Part shown: positions 8,449-16,627 of the stretch, one piece after another
Layout of the letters: every line of letters starts with the position of its first letter
Numbering within the stretch: position 1 is the stretch's first letter
Translations under genes and position numbers: made by a program
Notes under the pieces: model-generated
What the model was told of the DNA's origin: nothing
The model's input: only the letters and a program-made list of their open reading frames with translations
The model's database searches: none
Assembly (NCBI GenBank): GCA_016716275.1
Contig: JADJWR010000001.1
Span: 186,001-250,000, forward strand
Length of the DNA: 64,000 bases
Direction of reading: 5' to 3'
Origin: Burkholderiales bacterium
Lineage (GTDB): Bacteria; Pseudomonadota; Gammaproteobacteria; Burkholderiales; Burkholderiaceae_F

Positions 8449-9681
8449 ATGAGCGAGCACTTCGACGCGCGCGAGACGCGCAGTCCGGCCGAGCGCGAGC
8501 GCGACCTGTACGAGCGGCTGCCGGCGCTGATCGCCACCGCAGTGCGGGCGCCCGGCTGGCGCGCGCACCTGGGCAACATCGACCCGACCGCCGTGAACAG
8601 CGCCGCCGCGCTGGCCAGGCTGCCGGTGCTGCGCAAGGGCGGCCTGCCGGCGCTGCAGAGGGGAGCGCCGCCGTTCGGCGGTCTGCTGCCCGATGCGGCG
8701 TACTCGTTCGGCCGGCTGTTCACCTCGCCGGGTCCGATCTACGAGCCGGAAGGGCGGCACGACGATGCCTGGCGCTCGGCGCGCGGCCTGTTCGCCGCCG
8801 GCTTTCGCCTCGGCGACGTGGTGCTGAACACCTTTTCCTACCACCTGACACCCGGCGGATTCATTCTCGACTCGGGCGCACGCGCCATCGGCTGCACCGT
8901 GATCCCGGCCGGGCCGGGCAACACCGAGCAGCAGCTCGAACTGATCGAGCACCTGCGGCCGACCGCCTACAGCGGCACGCCGGACTTCCTGAAGATCCTC
9001 CTCGACGCCGGCGACAAGGCGGGCCGTCCGGCGGACTCGATCCGCAAGGCGATCGTCTCGGGCGCGGCGTTCCCGCCGACACTGCAGGCCGAGATCCGCG
9101 ACCGCGGCATCGACGCCTACCAGATCTACGCCACGGCTGACCTCGGCTGCATCGCCTACGAGACGGCGGCGCGCCAGGGCATGCTGGTCAACGAGGACGT
9201 GCTGCTGGAGATCGTGCGGCCGGGCACCGGTGAGCCGGTCGCAGCGGGCGAAGTCGGCGAGATCGTCGTCACCTCCTTCGATCACCACCACCCGTGGATC
9301 CGGCTGGCGCTCGGCGACCTGTCGGCGGTGATGCCCGGGCTGTCGCCCTGCGGCCGCACGAACGCGCGCATCCGCGGCTGGATGGGTCGCGCCGACCAGA
9401 CCACCAAGGTCAAGGGCATGTTCGTCCGCCCCGAGCAGATCGCCGAGGTCGGCAAGCGGCACGCCGAACTCGGCCGCCTGCGGCTGGTGGTCACGCGCAG
9501 CGGCGAGACCGACGTGATGACGCTGAAGGCGGAGGCGCGCTCGCACGATGCGGCGCTGGCGCAGGTGGTTGGCGAGACACTGCGCGCCCTGACCAAGCTC
9601 GGCGGCGAGGTCGAACTGATGGCACCCGGCAGCCTGCCGAACGACGGCAAGGTGATCGACGACGCGCGCAGCTACAGCTGA
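8449..9681 (+). CDS. Phenylacetate-CoA-ligase-like AMP-forming enzyme
   Basis: 410 residues with the architecture of the PaaK family: an N-terminal region with AALARLPVLRK, LFTSPGPIYEPEG in the place of the usual TSGTTG-type P-loop, IVSGAAFPP, YATADLGCIAYE and a C-terminal GRADQTTKVKGMFVRPEQI. The altered P-loop (TSPGPIYEPEG) is typical of a PaaK subgroup found beside HAAT transporters. It should adenylate and CoA-activate an aryl or acyl acid. It is the last gene of the operon. The substrate cannot be read from the sequence. Confidence 0.8.
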   Translation: MSEHFDARETRSPAERERDLYERLPALIATAVRAPGWRAHLGNIDPTAVNSAAALARLPVLRKGGLPALQRGAPPFGGLLPDAAYSFGRLFTSPGPIYEPEGRHDDAWRSARGLFAAGFRLGDVVLNTFSYHLTPGGFILDSGARAIGCTVIPAGPGNTEQQLELIEHLRPTAYSGTPDFLKILLDAGDKAGRPADSIRKAIVSGAAFPPTLQAEIRDRGIDAYQIYATADLGCIAYETAARQGMLVNEDVLLEIVRPGTGEPVAAGEVGEIVVTSFDHHHPWIRLALGDLSAVMPGLSPCGRTNARIRGWMGRADQTTKVKGMFVRPEQIAEVGKRHAELGRLRLVVTRSGETDVMTLKAEARSHDAALAQVVGETLRALTKLGGEVELMAPGSLPNDGKVIDDARSYS

Positions 9682-9692
9682 GCGGCGCCCGA

Positions 9693-10361
9693 TCAGCGCT
9701 TCTTCGCGGCCTTTGCCGGCGCCGGCTTGGCGGCCTTGTTCGCCGCTGCCTTGGCCGCGTGCTTCTTCGTCGGTGCCGGCCTGGCCGACGGTTTGACAGC
9801 AGCCGCCTTGGTAGCCGCTGGCTTGGCCGCGGGCTTCTTCGGCGGCGGTTCGGCTGCCGGCTTGCCTGCCGCCTCGCCCTCGCCTTCGACGCTCGGCGGC
9901 GGCTTGGTCGAAATCACCTGGTAGCCGGGCGGCGGGGCGGCCTTTTCCTCGTTGATCGCCCACAGCTTCAGCGCGTCGGCCTGCGTCGGCACGGTGCCGG
10001 CGGTGACCCGCGAGCGGCGCGCCGCCACCGAGTCGCGGACGATCTTCTCCACCACGTCGAGCGGCAGCCGCGTCAGGTCGGAGAACTTGATGAAGCTGCG
10101 CTGCGCATTGATTCCCGGCAGCGCGTCCTTGTGCCTGACGATCACTTCCTGCTCGGCCACGTAGAGCGACATGTGCCGCCGCCCCGACTCGAGGGCGAAA
10201 AGCGGCCCGTCCAGCTCGTAGAACGCCAGCCCGTAGCGCATGCTCTCGCGCACCCCGCGCGCCGAGCGGCGGATCATGCTGCACACGCGCGCCATCGCGA
10301 CCCTGCGGTCTGGCGGCAGATCCCTGAGGTAGGCGCCGACCGTCGTGGGGGTCATGTCCAT
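9693..10361 (-). CDS. DUF1801-like protein with histone-H1-like basic tail
   Basis: 222 residues. Residues 1 to about 125 resemble the DUF1801/YdhG fold (TVGAYLRDLPPDRR, RYGLAFYELDG, ALPGINAQRSFIKFSDL). The last 65 or so residues are an Ala/Lys/Pro-rich, low-complexity tail like histone H1 or AlgR3-type DNA-binding tails. The frame is open to 10400, but GGAGGAAG lies just upstream of ATG 10361. It converges with the ligase gene, 11 bp apart. Binding of nucleic acid by the tail is an inference from composition. Confidence 0.65.
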   Translation of the reverse strand: MDMTPTTVGAYLRDLPPDRRVAMARVCSMIRRSARGVRESMRYGLAFYELDGPLFALESGRRHMSLYVAEQEVIVRHKDALPGINAQRSFIKFSDLTRLPLDVVEKIVRDSVAARRSRVTAGTVPTQADALKLWAINEEKAAPPPGYQVISTKPPPSVEGEGEAAGKPAAEPPPKKPAAKPAATKAAAVKPSARPAPTKKHAAKAAANKAAKPAPAKAAKKR

Positions 10362-10425
10362 TCTGACTTCCTCCGGCTTCTGCGTCCGAACAACACGCAA
10401 TTTTAACCGACTGCCTTAAGAGGGG

Positions 10426-10466
10426 CCGGTTGGCTGCCGCCCGGCCGCCGGCGGGCCGGCAACCGG
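10426..10466 (-). terminator. GC-rich hairpin after the 10485-13689 operon
   Basis: A 7-bp perfect outer stem (10426-10432 with 10460-10466) encloses an imperfect GC-rich inner stem just past the DUF3455 stop. There is no U-run right after it. Weak terminator candidate. Confidence 0.3.
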
Positions 10467-10484
10467 AGGGGGTAGGGGTAGGCC

Positions 10485-11036
10485 CTAGCGGCGCGGCCGG
10501 TAGAAGACGAAGTCGCTGCTGAACTCGACGCGCAGCAGCCGGTTGGCCTGGCCGGCGGCGCAGCCGGCGGGCGGCATGCCGCCGTGGGTATTGACGCGCT
10601 GGATGTAGCTGACGCCGCCGAAGGCGCCCTGGCCGAAGCTCTTCGCCGACAGCAGCAGCCACGGCAGGCTGTCGGCGGCGCCCGCCTTCTCGTGCTCGAC
10701 CACGGTGGCGAGCAGCCGGCTGCCGTCGCGGTGCTCGAAGGAGAAGTTCGCCCCGTGTCGGCCGGCCGGCTGGCCCCGGTCGTCGAAGAGCTCGGCCTCC
10801 GGCTGGCGGAAGCGCCACGCGTAAGCCTCGCCGACGCGTTCGCAACGGAAGATCTGCACGCCGCGGGCGGCCAGCCGCAACGCCGGCTCGTGGTCGTCTG
10901 GCACCCTGATGGGGCTGAACAGGCCGAGGGCCGGCGGCTCGGGCCGCCGCTCGCCGGGCCGGTCGGCCGCCGGCGGCGCCGCGCAGGCGGCCAGCAGCAG
11001 CGCCGCGCAGCTCGAAAGGAGAACGTGCCTCATCAA
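10485..11036 (-). CDS. DUF3455-family lipoprotein
   Basis: 183 residues with a signal sequence and lipobox LLAAC near residue 18. The mature part carries DUF3455-like features: VQIFRCERVGEAYAWRF, EAELFDDRG, GRHGANFSFEH and WLLLSAKS. Members of this family are secreted proteins of unknown role. It starts in an ATGA overlap with the metallo-hydrolase gene and is the last gene of a six-gene operon. Confidence 0.75.
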   Translation of the reverse strand: MMRHVLLSSCAALLLAACAAPPAADRPGERRPEPPALGLFSPIRVPDDHEPALRLAARGVQIFRCERVGEAYAWRFRQPEAELFDDRGQPAGRHGANFSFEHRDGSRLLATVVEHEKAGAADSLPWLLLSAKSFGQGAFGGVSYIQRVNTHGGMPPAGCAAGQANRLLRVEFSSDFVFYRPRR

Positions 11037-11965
11037 TCCCGGTTGTGCAGCAGGCCGCCGGCGAACTCGGCCGCGCCGGCGCGCACCAGTTCGTCGACGT
11101 AGGAGTCGATCATCTGCGCCAGATCCAGGCGCGGGAAGTAACGCCGTTGGATGAGGCGCAGGTAGTCCGTGCGCGCGAAATGCCGGTGCAGCCGCTGCAT
11201 GGTCGTGCTGCGCACGTCGAGCAGCCAGAACTTGATCAGCACCTTGGCCGCGTGGCGCGCATTGCGCTGCGGGTCGCTGCGCAGGTATTCGAGGCGCCGG
11301 TAGGCCGCCTCGAGCGCCGCGCCGCTATCGGCGAAAGCGGCGCCGTGGCCGGGAATCACGATGCGCGGCGCCAGGGCGCTGATCCGGTCGAGCACCGCCT
11401 GCTGCTCGGCAAAGCCGGAGGCCCCCTCCAGCTCGGGGAAGATCACGCCGAAGCCGTTTTCCCACAGCGCATCGGCCGACACGAGGATGCGTTCGTCGTG
11501 GCTGTGGAACAGCGCCATCTCCGGGTCGTGGCCGCCGCCGCCGATCACCTCCCAGTCGAGCCCGCCCAGCCGCAGCGGCCGGTCGAGGTCGATCAGCGTG
11601 TCGTAGTCGAAGCGGGCGCACTGCTGTCCGGTGGCCGCGTAGTTCAGCCGCTGCTCGTCCCACTGCCGCACCGCCGCCGCCTGGCCGGGCGGAATGGCGA
11701 TCGTCGGGCGGAAGCGCGCCTGCAGCGCGGCGTTGCCGCCGACGTGATCCGAATGCAGGTGGGTGTTGACGATGCGCGCCAGCGGCCGGCCCCGGCGAAG
11801 CTGCTCGACGAGCTGCACCAGCAGCGGCGCGTGCGACACGTAGCCGGTGTCGACGATCGTGACCGCGCTGCCATCGTCGAACACGATGCTGTTCGAACTG
11901 AGCCAGCCTCGTTCGAGCACCTGCATGGTGCCGGGCAGCCGCAGCGGCGCACGCGTCCGGCTCAC
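11033..11965 (-). CDS. Metallo-beta-lactamase-fold hydrolase
   Basis: 310 residues. The zinc-binding motif THLHSDHVGG, the later GGGHDPEMALFH and PGHGAAFAD give the MBL-fold ligands. The C-terminal helical domain, about 100 residues, resembles the lyase/hydrolase extension used for substrate binding. No signal peptide, so probably cytoplasmic. It overlaps the genes on either side by 4 bp. A thioester or lactone substrate would suit the MaoC and isomerase neighbours, but that is inference. Confidence 0.8.
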   Translation of the reverse strand: MSRTRAPLRLPGTMQVLERGWLSSNSIVFDDGSAVTIVDTGYVSHAPLLVQLVEQLRRGRPLARIVNTHLHSDHVGGNAALQARFRPTIAIPPGQAAAVRQWDEQRLNYAATGQQCARFDYDTLIDLDRPLRLGGLDWEVIGGGGHDPEMALFHSHDERILVSADALWENGFGVIFPELEGASGFAEQQAVLDRISALAPRIVIPGHGAAFADSGAALEAAYRRLEYLRSDPQRNARHAAKVLIKFWLLDVRSTTMQRLHRHFARTDYLRLIQRRYFPRLDLAQMIDSYVDELVRAGAAEFAGGLLHNRD

Positions 11966-12387
11966 GTCTTGCTGGCCTGCGCGATGCGGGCAAACGCCGC
12001 CAGCAGCTCCGGGGAGCCGCCGAAGAAGAAGCGCAGCCGGCCGTTGGCGGTGTGCACCATCAGCCGGCGGGCGAACGGCGGCCCGAACAGCCGCGCGCTG
12101 CGCAGTTCGTGCCAGCCGACCTGCTTGTCGGTCAGGCCGCTCTGCCGGATGCCGTGCGCGTCGATGGTGGTCGTCGAGCGCATCAGCACCCAGTAGGAGG
12201 CCAGCAGCGCCAGCATGCCGATGCCGAGCAGCCAGTAACCCTGCGCCGCGGCGACGTCTTCCGGCAGCCGCAGCGTGGCGCGCGCCGCCATCGCCAGCAC
12301 GACCAGCACCATTGCGGTGGCCAGCAGACGGAAGAAGCGGCCATAGGCCGGCCCGGAGACCGGCTGCGGGAACTCGGGCGGCGTCAT
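11962..12387 (-). CDS. Small membrane protein, PH/YdbS-like
   Basis: 141 residues. Two membrane segments (about 24-45 and 54-75) precede a soluble part with TTTIDAHGIRQSGL and GWHELRSARLFG, the pattern of bacterial PH-like/YdbS-type membrane proteins. The start is fixed by ATGA overlap with the dehydratase gene. Function unknown. The longer frame upstream of 12387 is an out-of-register shadow. Confidence 0.65.
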   Translation of the reverse strand: MTPPEFPQPVSGPAYGRFFRLLATAMVLVVLAMAARATLRLPEDVAAAQGYWLLGIGMLALLASYWVLMRSTTTIDAHGIRQSGLTDKQVGWHELRSARLFGPPFARRLMVHTANGRLRFFFGGSPELLAAFARIAQASKT

Positions 12388-12809
12388 GACGCGCGGTCGG
12401 TCACCAGCAGGGTGGCCGTGGCGGCCAGCGCCACCTCGCCGTGCTGGTTGCGCGCCTCGCCCTCCAGCCAGACGAGGTCGCCGCCGAGCGACGACTTCCA
12501 CTGCACCCGGGTGACGGTCCAGGCCAGTTCCAGCGTGTCGCCAGCCCGCACCGCCTTGTGGAAATGCAGCTTGAACTCGAGGCCGAGCGGCTGCGCATGG
12601 CGCGAGAAGTGCGAGGCGGTCAGTGCCATCAGCAGCGACGCGCTGTGCGTGCCGCTGGCGATCAGCCCGCCGAAGCGCGAGCGGGCAGCCAGCGCCTGGT
12701 CGTGATGCAGCGGGTTGCTGTCGCCGACCGAATCGGCGAAGGCGCGGATCGACCCGGCGGTGAGGTGCACGGTCTCGGTGAAGCGCTCGCCCACGGTCGC
12801 CCGCGTCAT
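12384..12809 (-). CDS. MaoC-like hot-dog dehydratase
   Basis: 141 residues, a single hot-dog fold. FADSVGDSNPLHHD carries the Asp and His of the MaoC hydratase-2 site, followed by SRFGGLIASGTHSASL. Single-domain MaoC proteins hydrate or dehydrate enoyl-CoA or a related thioester. It is in a fully overlapping operon with a DsbA-type isomerase and a metallo-hydrolase, which suggests one catabolic route for an aromatic or branched acid. Confidence 0.8.
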   Translation of the reverse strand: MTRATVGERFTETVHLTAGSIRAFADSVGDSNPLHHDQALAARSRFGGLIASGTHSASLLMALTASHFSRHAQPLGLEFKLHFHKAVRAGDTLELAWTVTRVQWKSSLGGDLVWLEGEARNQHGEVALAATATLLVTDRAS

Positions 12810-13483
12810 CGGCCGAAGCTCCGCCGCTGCTCGCCCATCGGCAGGTCGGCCGCCCGCCGCATCTCCTCGCTGCCGAACACCGGCGCGTCGCGCAGCCAGT
12901 CGGTGAGCATCGGCAGCGACTCGAAGCCCCAGATCGCACGCACGCCGCGCGTCGTGTGCGCCACCGCGGTCGGCACGCCGAACACGCCAGCGGCGATCGC
13001 CTCCTCGCCGTTGGCGCGCAGCGCATCCTTCACCGGCGCCTCGTCGAGCGCCTGCGGCGTGACAGCCAGATCGCGCAGCAGTTCGGCGAAGGCGGGCTCG
13101 CCCGGCAGCGAGCCGTCGCGCCAGACGAAGCGGAACAGCCGGCCGATGGCGTCTCGCCCGCAGCCGGCGGCGATGGCGGCGCGCAGCAGCGGCAGCGGGT
13201 TGAACGGATGCTGCCGCGGTGCGCGCATCGGGATGCCGTGCCGGTTGGCGAGCCAGGCGCAGTGCTCGTAGGTGAAGCGCCGCTTCGGCGGCACCTCGGC
13301 CGGCCCCATGTGTCCCCAGTGATTGAGCAGCCCGGCGAATAGCACCGGCCTGTAACGCAGCATAGGTGCCGGTTCGATCCCGGCCAGCGCCGCCGGCAGC
13401 GCTTCGAACGCCAGGTAGGAGTACGGCGAGATGAAGTCGAAGTACCAGTCGACCTCGGCCGCCGTCACGGCAGCGGCGCTCAT
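12806..13483 (-). CDS. 2-hydroxychromene-2-carboxylate isomerase-like (DsbA family)
   Basis: 225 residues with a thioredoxin/GST-kappa fold. VDWYFDFISPYSYLAFE at the N-terminus has the conserved Ser of the kappa class, and GVFGVPTAV is the cis-Pro loop. Homologues use glutathione to isomerise hydroxychromene carboxylate in naphthalene-type degradation; others have unrelated substrates. The frame is open to 13519, but the ATGA overlap at 13480-13483 fixes the start. A second member lies at 46634-47239. Confidence 0.8.
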   Translation of the reverse strand: MSAAAVTAAEVDWYFDFISPYSYLAFEALPAALAGIEPAPMLRYRPVLFAGLLNHWGHMGPAEVPPKRRFTYEHCAWLANRHGIPMRAPRQHPFNPLPLLRAAIAAGCGRDAIGRLFRFVWRDGSLPGEPAFAELLRDLAVTPQALDEAPVKDALRANGEEAIAAGVFGVPTAVAHTTRGVRAIWGFESLPMLTDWLRDAPVFGSEEMRRAADLPMGEQRRSFGR

Positions 13484-13689
13484 CGGCGCGCCGCCCGACG
13501 GCGGTTCAGCTCGGACCACACGCCGAGCCTCTCGCCGTCATCGAGCAGAGCCCAGTGCGCGATCTCGTCGATCGTGCGATAGCAGCCTTCGCACCATCCG
13601 GTGGCAGGGTCGATGCGGCAAACGGAAATGCAGGGCGAGGGCACGCTTGCGCTGGCGGCCCCTGGTGGCTGACTGGACGCGCTGACCAT
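13480..13689 (-). CDS. DUF1289 small cysteine protein
   Basis: 69 residues. The core SPCISVCRIDPATGWCEGCYRT has two Cys-x3-Cys / Cys-x2-Cys pairs typical of DUF1289, which probably bind a metal. ATG 13689 was preferred over an in-frame TTG at 13704; neither has a strong ribosome site. It is the first gene of the minus-strand operon and is divergent from the hemerythrin-like gene. Confidence 0.75.
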   Translation of the reverse strand: MVSASSQPPGAASASVPSPCISVCRIDPATGWCEGCYRTIDEIAHWALLDDGERLGVWSELNRRRAARR

Positions 13690-13875
13690 CGAACTGGCGA
13701 TCAAGAAAGCGCCGATTCTCGCACCGATGCAGCCTTACGAACTTCTTAGCAAGCCGTTAGCCAACATTTACGAGCGGGGCATTTCGCGGGTTCCTACGAT
13801 GCCTTCCATCGGCGCGCCGCCATCGACGGCGGCCGGGAAGTTCCGACAGGCCGTGACCCAGACGAAGAAGGGAAG

Positions 13876-14559
13876 ATGACACAGGCACGCATGGATCTCT
13901 ACGCATCGATACACAAGGGGCTGCGCAGTTTCATGGCCGACACGCTCGCTGCGGTCGGCCGCATGGACACCGACGACGCCGCCGAGCGCGACAGCACGCT
14001 GGCGCAACTGCGGGCGCTGCTCGAACTGCTCGAGCGCCACGCGCGGCACGAGGACGAGTTCATCCACCCGGTGCTGCAGGCGCGCCGGCCGGGCACGGCG
14101 GGCGGCTGCAGTGCCGAGCACGAGCGGCAGCGCGGGCAGCTGCGCGCGCTGCGGCGGCAGGCCGATGCGGTCGAGGCGGGATCGGGTGAAGCACGCGCCG
14201 CGGCCGCGCTCGACCTGTACCGGCAGCTCGCGCTCGCCATTGCGGAGAACCTGACGCACATGCACGAGGAGGAAACCGCCAACAACGCCGTGCTGTGGGC
14301 CGAGTGCACGGACGACGAGCTGGTGCAGATCCACGACCGGATCGTCGAATCGGTCGACGCCCAGGAAATGGCGCAGGTGATCCGCTGGATGGCGCCGAGC
14401 CTGACGCCGCACGAGCGCACCGCGCTGTTCGGCGCGCTGCAGGCGAAGGCGCCGGCGGAGGTCTTCCATCGCCTGCTCGAGGTGGCGCGTCCGCATCTGG
14501 CGCCGCGCGACTGGAACAAGCTGATCTTCGGCATCGCCGCCGCGCCACTCGCCGCCTGA
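13876..14559 (+). CDS. Hemerythrin-like (HHE) protein
   Basis: 227 residues, all helical. SIHKGLRSFM, HARHEDEFIHP, AEHERQ and HMHEEE give the spaced His and acidic ligands of a di-iron hemerythrin fold in residues 1-140. The C-terminal 80 residues (IHDRIVESVDAQEMAQVIRW) are an extra helical extension found in a subfamily. AAGGGA precedes the start. It may sense or store oxygen or NO. It stands alone between two divergent operons. Confidence 0.8.
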   Translation: MTQARMDLYASIHKGLRSFMADTLAAVGRMDTDDAAERDSTLAQLRALLELLERHARHEDEFIHPVLQARRPGTAGGCSAEHERQRGQLRALRRQADAVEAGSGEARAAAALDLYRQLALAIAENLTHMHEEETANNAVLWAECTDDELVQIHDRIVESVDAQEMAQVIRWMAPSLTPHERTALFGALQAKAPAEVFHRLLEVARPHLAPRDWNKLIFGIAAAPLAA

Positions 14560-14635
14560 AGGGAGATCTCCAACGGCAGGACCGCATCCATCGTGCTGAT
14601 ACCGGCGCCCCCGCAGCGCGGACGATCACCGCCGG

Positions 14636-15994
14636 TCAGGCCGAGGTTGCCTCTTCCAGCTGAAGCGGCGCATCGGTCTCGAAGCGGAAGCGGCCGCGCC
14701 CGGTCTTGACGATGCGCAGCCTTGGCGAGCGCTCCTGCAGCCGCCGCGCCAGCAGGATCAGCCTCGCCTCGAGGTTGTCGCTGATGTCCGGCAGGTGCAG
14801 CGACGGGTCGAGACGCAGTTCACGGTTGGTGAACTCGGTGCGGCGGCCGGCGCTGAACTCACGGGCGAGCTTCCACAGGATCGCGCCGGCGACGCCCTTG
14901 ATCAGGTACTCATCGTCGATGAACACGCTGTCGTTGACCGAATAGTGCCGCAGCCGCACCGGCGCGCCGCCGAGCGGCGCGCTCGCCGGCGGCGGCTCCG
15001 CGGGAGCGGCGTCGTGCGACTCGGCCGCCAGCCGCAGCAGCGCGATGCTGGCGCCGAGCTGCGCGCCGAGCGCCACCAGCAGGTCCTCGTCCTCGTAGGA
15101 GAAGCGCTTGTCCTCGGCACTTTCGGCGTACAGCACGCCGACCACCTGGTCGGTGACGACGATCGGCACTGCGAGCTGGCTGCGCGGCGACGGCAGCCCG
15201 GGCAGCGGGATCTCGCTCTCCAACTGCTCGGCCAGGCCGGAGGCGCGGATCTCCTCGCGGATCGCCCGTCCGTAGGTGTACTCGGCGGTGGCGTGCGAGA
15301 TGCGGATCGGCGTGCGGTGCGCCGCCGCCACGCCGATCACGCCGTTGCCGAGCGGGATCTCGGAGCCGAGGCCGGAAGCGTCGTAGCCGCGGCTGGCGAC
15401 CATGAACAGCCGCGCCGGGCGCGTGCCGCCGGCATCGAGCAGCAGCAGCATCGAGTGCGCGATGCCCAGCTCGGCCTGCAGCGCCGCGAGCGTGTCGTCG
15501 AGCAGCGCGGCGAGGTCGGTTTGGGCGGCGATGCGGCTGGCCAGCGGCCGCAGCAGGGTGAGCGGGCTGCAGCCGGCTTCCGGGGGCGGTGCGCTCGGCC
15601 CGGGCACTTGCTCGACGGCCAGCACGCGGTAGACGTCCGAGCCGCGCAGCTTGAATACGCCGGCCATGCCGGAGTGCGAGGCGATGCCGGCCAGCCGCGC
15701 GCGCATCGACTCGAACAGCGGGCCGGACTCCTCGGTGCGCAGGTAGCGCAGTTGCAATCGCCAGCGACGGCCGGTGCGCGGATCGACGACCAGCGCCTTC
15801 GCGTAGGGGTGTTCGAGCACGTTCTCGCGCGTCTTGTTGAAGAACTGAAAGCTCAGCGCGACGTGCTCGGCGTCGACGTAGTGCACCTGCGAGACGTAGG
15901 TGACGTTCGGCATGCCGTCGAGGCTGCAACTGGCCAGCAGCGACGGGATCTCGCCCTCGAAGCAGGCGCGCAGCGCGGAAAGCGGCGGGTTCAT
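14636..15994 (-). CDS. PNPOx-GAF-winged-helix regulator-like protein
   Basis: 452 residues in three parts. Residues 5-130 form a pyridoxamine-phosphate-oxidase-like flavin split barrel (SLLASCSLDGMPNVTYVSQVHYVD). Residues 150-320 form a GAF domain (LGIAHSMLLLLDAGG, EIPLGNGVIGVAA, SQLAVPIVVTDQVVGVLYAES). Residues 345-445 resemble the winged-helix end of OmpR-type or adenylate-cyclase-associated proteins (GVAGAILWKLAREFSAGRRTEFTNRELR). It may couple a flavin or ligand signal to DNA. Its start overlaps the preceding PNPOx gene by 4 bp, so the two are probably made together. Confidence 0.7.
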   Translation of the reverse strand: MNPPLSALRACFEGEIPSLLASCSLDGMPNVTYVSQVHYVDAEHVALSFQFFNKTRENVLEHPYAKALVVDPRTGRRWRLQLRYLRTEESGPLFESMRARLAGIASHSGMAGVFKLRGSDVYRVLAVEQVPGPSAPPPEAGCSPLTLLRPLASRIAAQTDLAALLDDTLAALQAELGIAHSMLLLLDAGGTRPARLFMVASRGYDASGLGSEIPLGNGVIGVAAAHRTPIRISHATAEYTYGRAIREEIRASGLAEQLESEIPLPGLPSPRSQLAVPIVVTDQVVGVLYAESAEDKRFSYEDEDLLVALGAQLGASIALLRLAAESHDAAPAEPPPASAPLGGAPVRLRHYSVNDSVFIDDEYLIKGVAGAILWKLAREFSAGRRTEFTNRELRLDPSLHLPDISDNLEARLILLARRLQERSPRLRIVKTGRGRFRFETDAPLQLEEATSA

Positions 15995-16491
15995 CCGGCG
16001 ATCCGCTCGCCAGCGCGCGGCCCGGGCGTCTGCGCGAACACCGCGGTCGGCGCGAAGCGCACCGCCAGCAGCCTGTCGGCGGCGAAGCCGAAGAACATCC
16101 GCAGCGCTGCCTCGTCGTAACCGAGGGGCACCAGGTGCTCGACGATGGCGTCGGCGTGCATCCTCGCGCGCACGCGCTGTGTGGGCGTCGCCGGCGCCAC
16201 CAGCGCCTGCTTGCCCTTGATCTGCACCGTGCGGTGCGTCGCCGGCAGCGAGAACACCACGGCGACCGGGCTGCCGGCGGCAATGTCGGCGGCGATCTGG
16301 GCCGACTGCTCGCCGTCGATCATCACCGTCAGCAGGCGGCGGTCGGCGCCGACCAGGCAGCCGAACGCCTTGCTGACGGCGGGCAGCAGCTGCGCGTCGC
16401 GCGTGGCGATCGACATCGACGTGACGCCGGTGATGAACGCGGCGGTGGCCGCGTCGAGCTGCACGCCGGCCGATGCATCGGCGCTGCTCAT
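15991..16491 (-). CDS. Pyridoxamine 5'-phosphate oxidase-like protein
   Basis: 166 residues from ATG 16491. An in-frame extension to 16608 looks non-coding (Arg/Pro-rich). The split-barrel core has SMSIATRDAQLLPAVSKAFG, VMIDGEQSAQIAADI and VFSLPATHRTVQIKGKQ. Such proteins bind FMN, F420 or haem, and true PdxH function is unlikely. It is translationally coupled to the three-domain PNPOx-GAF protein. Confidence 0.75.
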   Translation of the reverse strand: MSSADASAGVQLDAATAAFITGVTSMSIATRDAQLLPAVSKAFGCLVGADRRLLTVMIDGEQSAQIAADIAAGSPVAVVFSLPATHRTVQIKGKQALVAPATPTQRVRARMHADAIVEHLVPLGYDEAALRMFFGFAADRLLAVRFAPTAVFAQTPGPRAGERIAG

Positions 16492-16627
16492 CGCGGCCTG
16501 CGCCTCGCGCCGGCGGGCGGGCGATCGGTCGGGGTTGGCCTGGGTCGGGACATTGCGGTCAACGGGCAGAGCAGTGAATCTACCCGCGTTCCGGCCTGCC
16601 GACGACACCGTTAAGCTGCGGTCGGCG

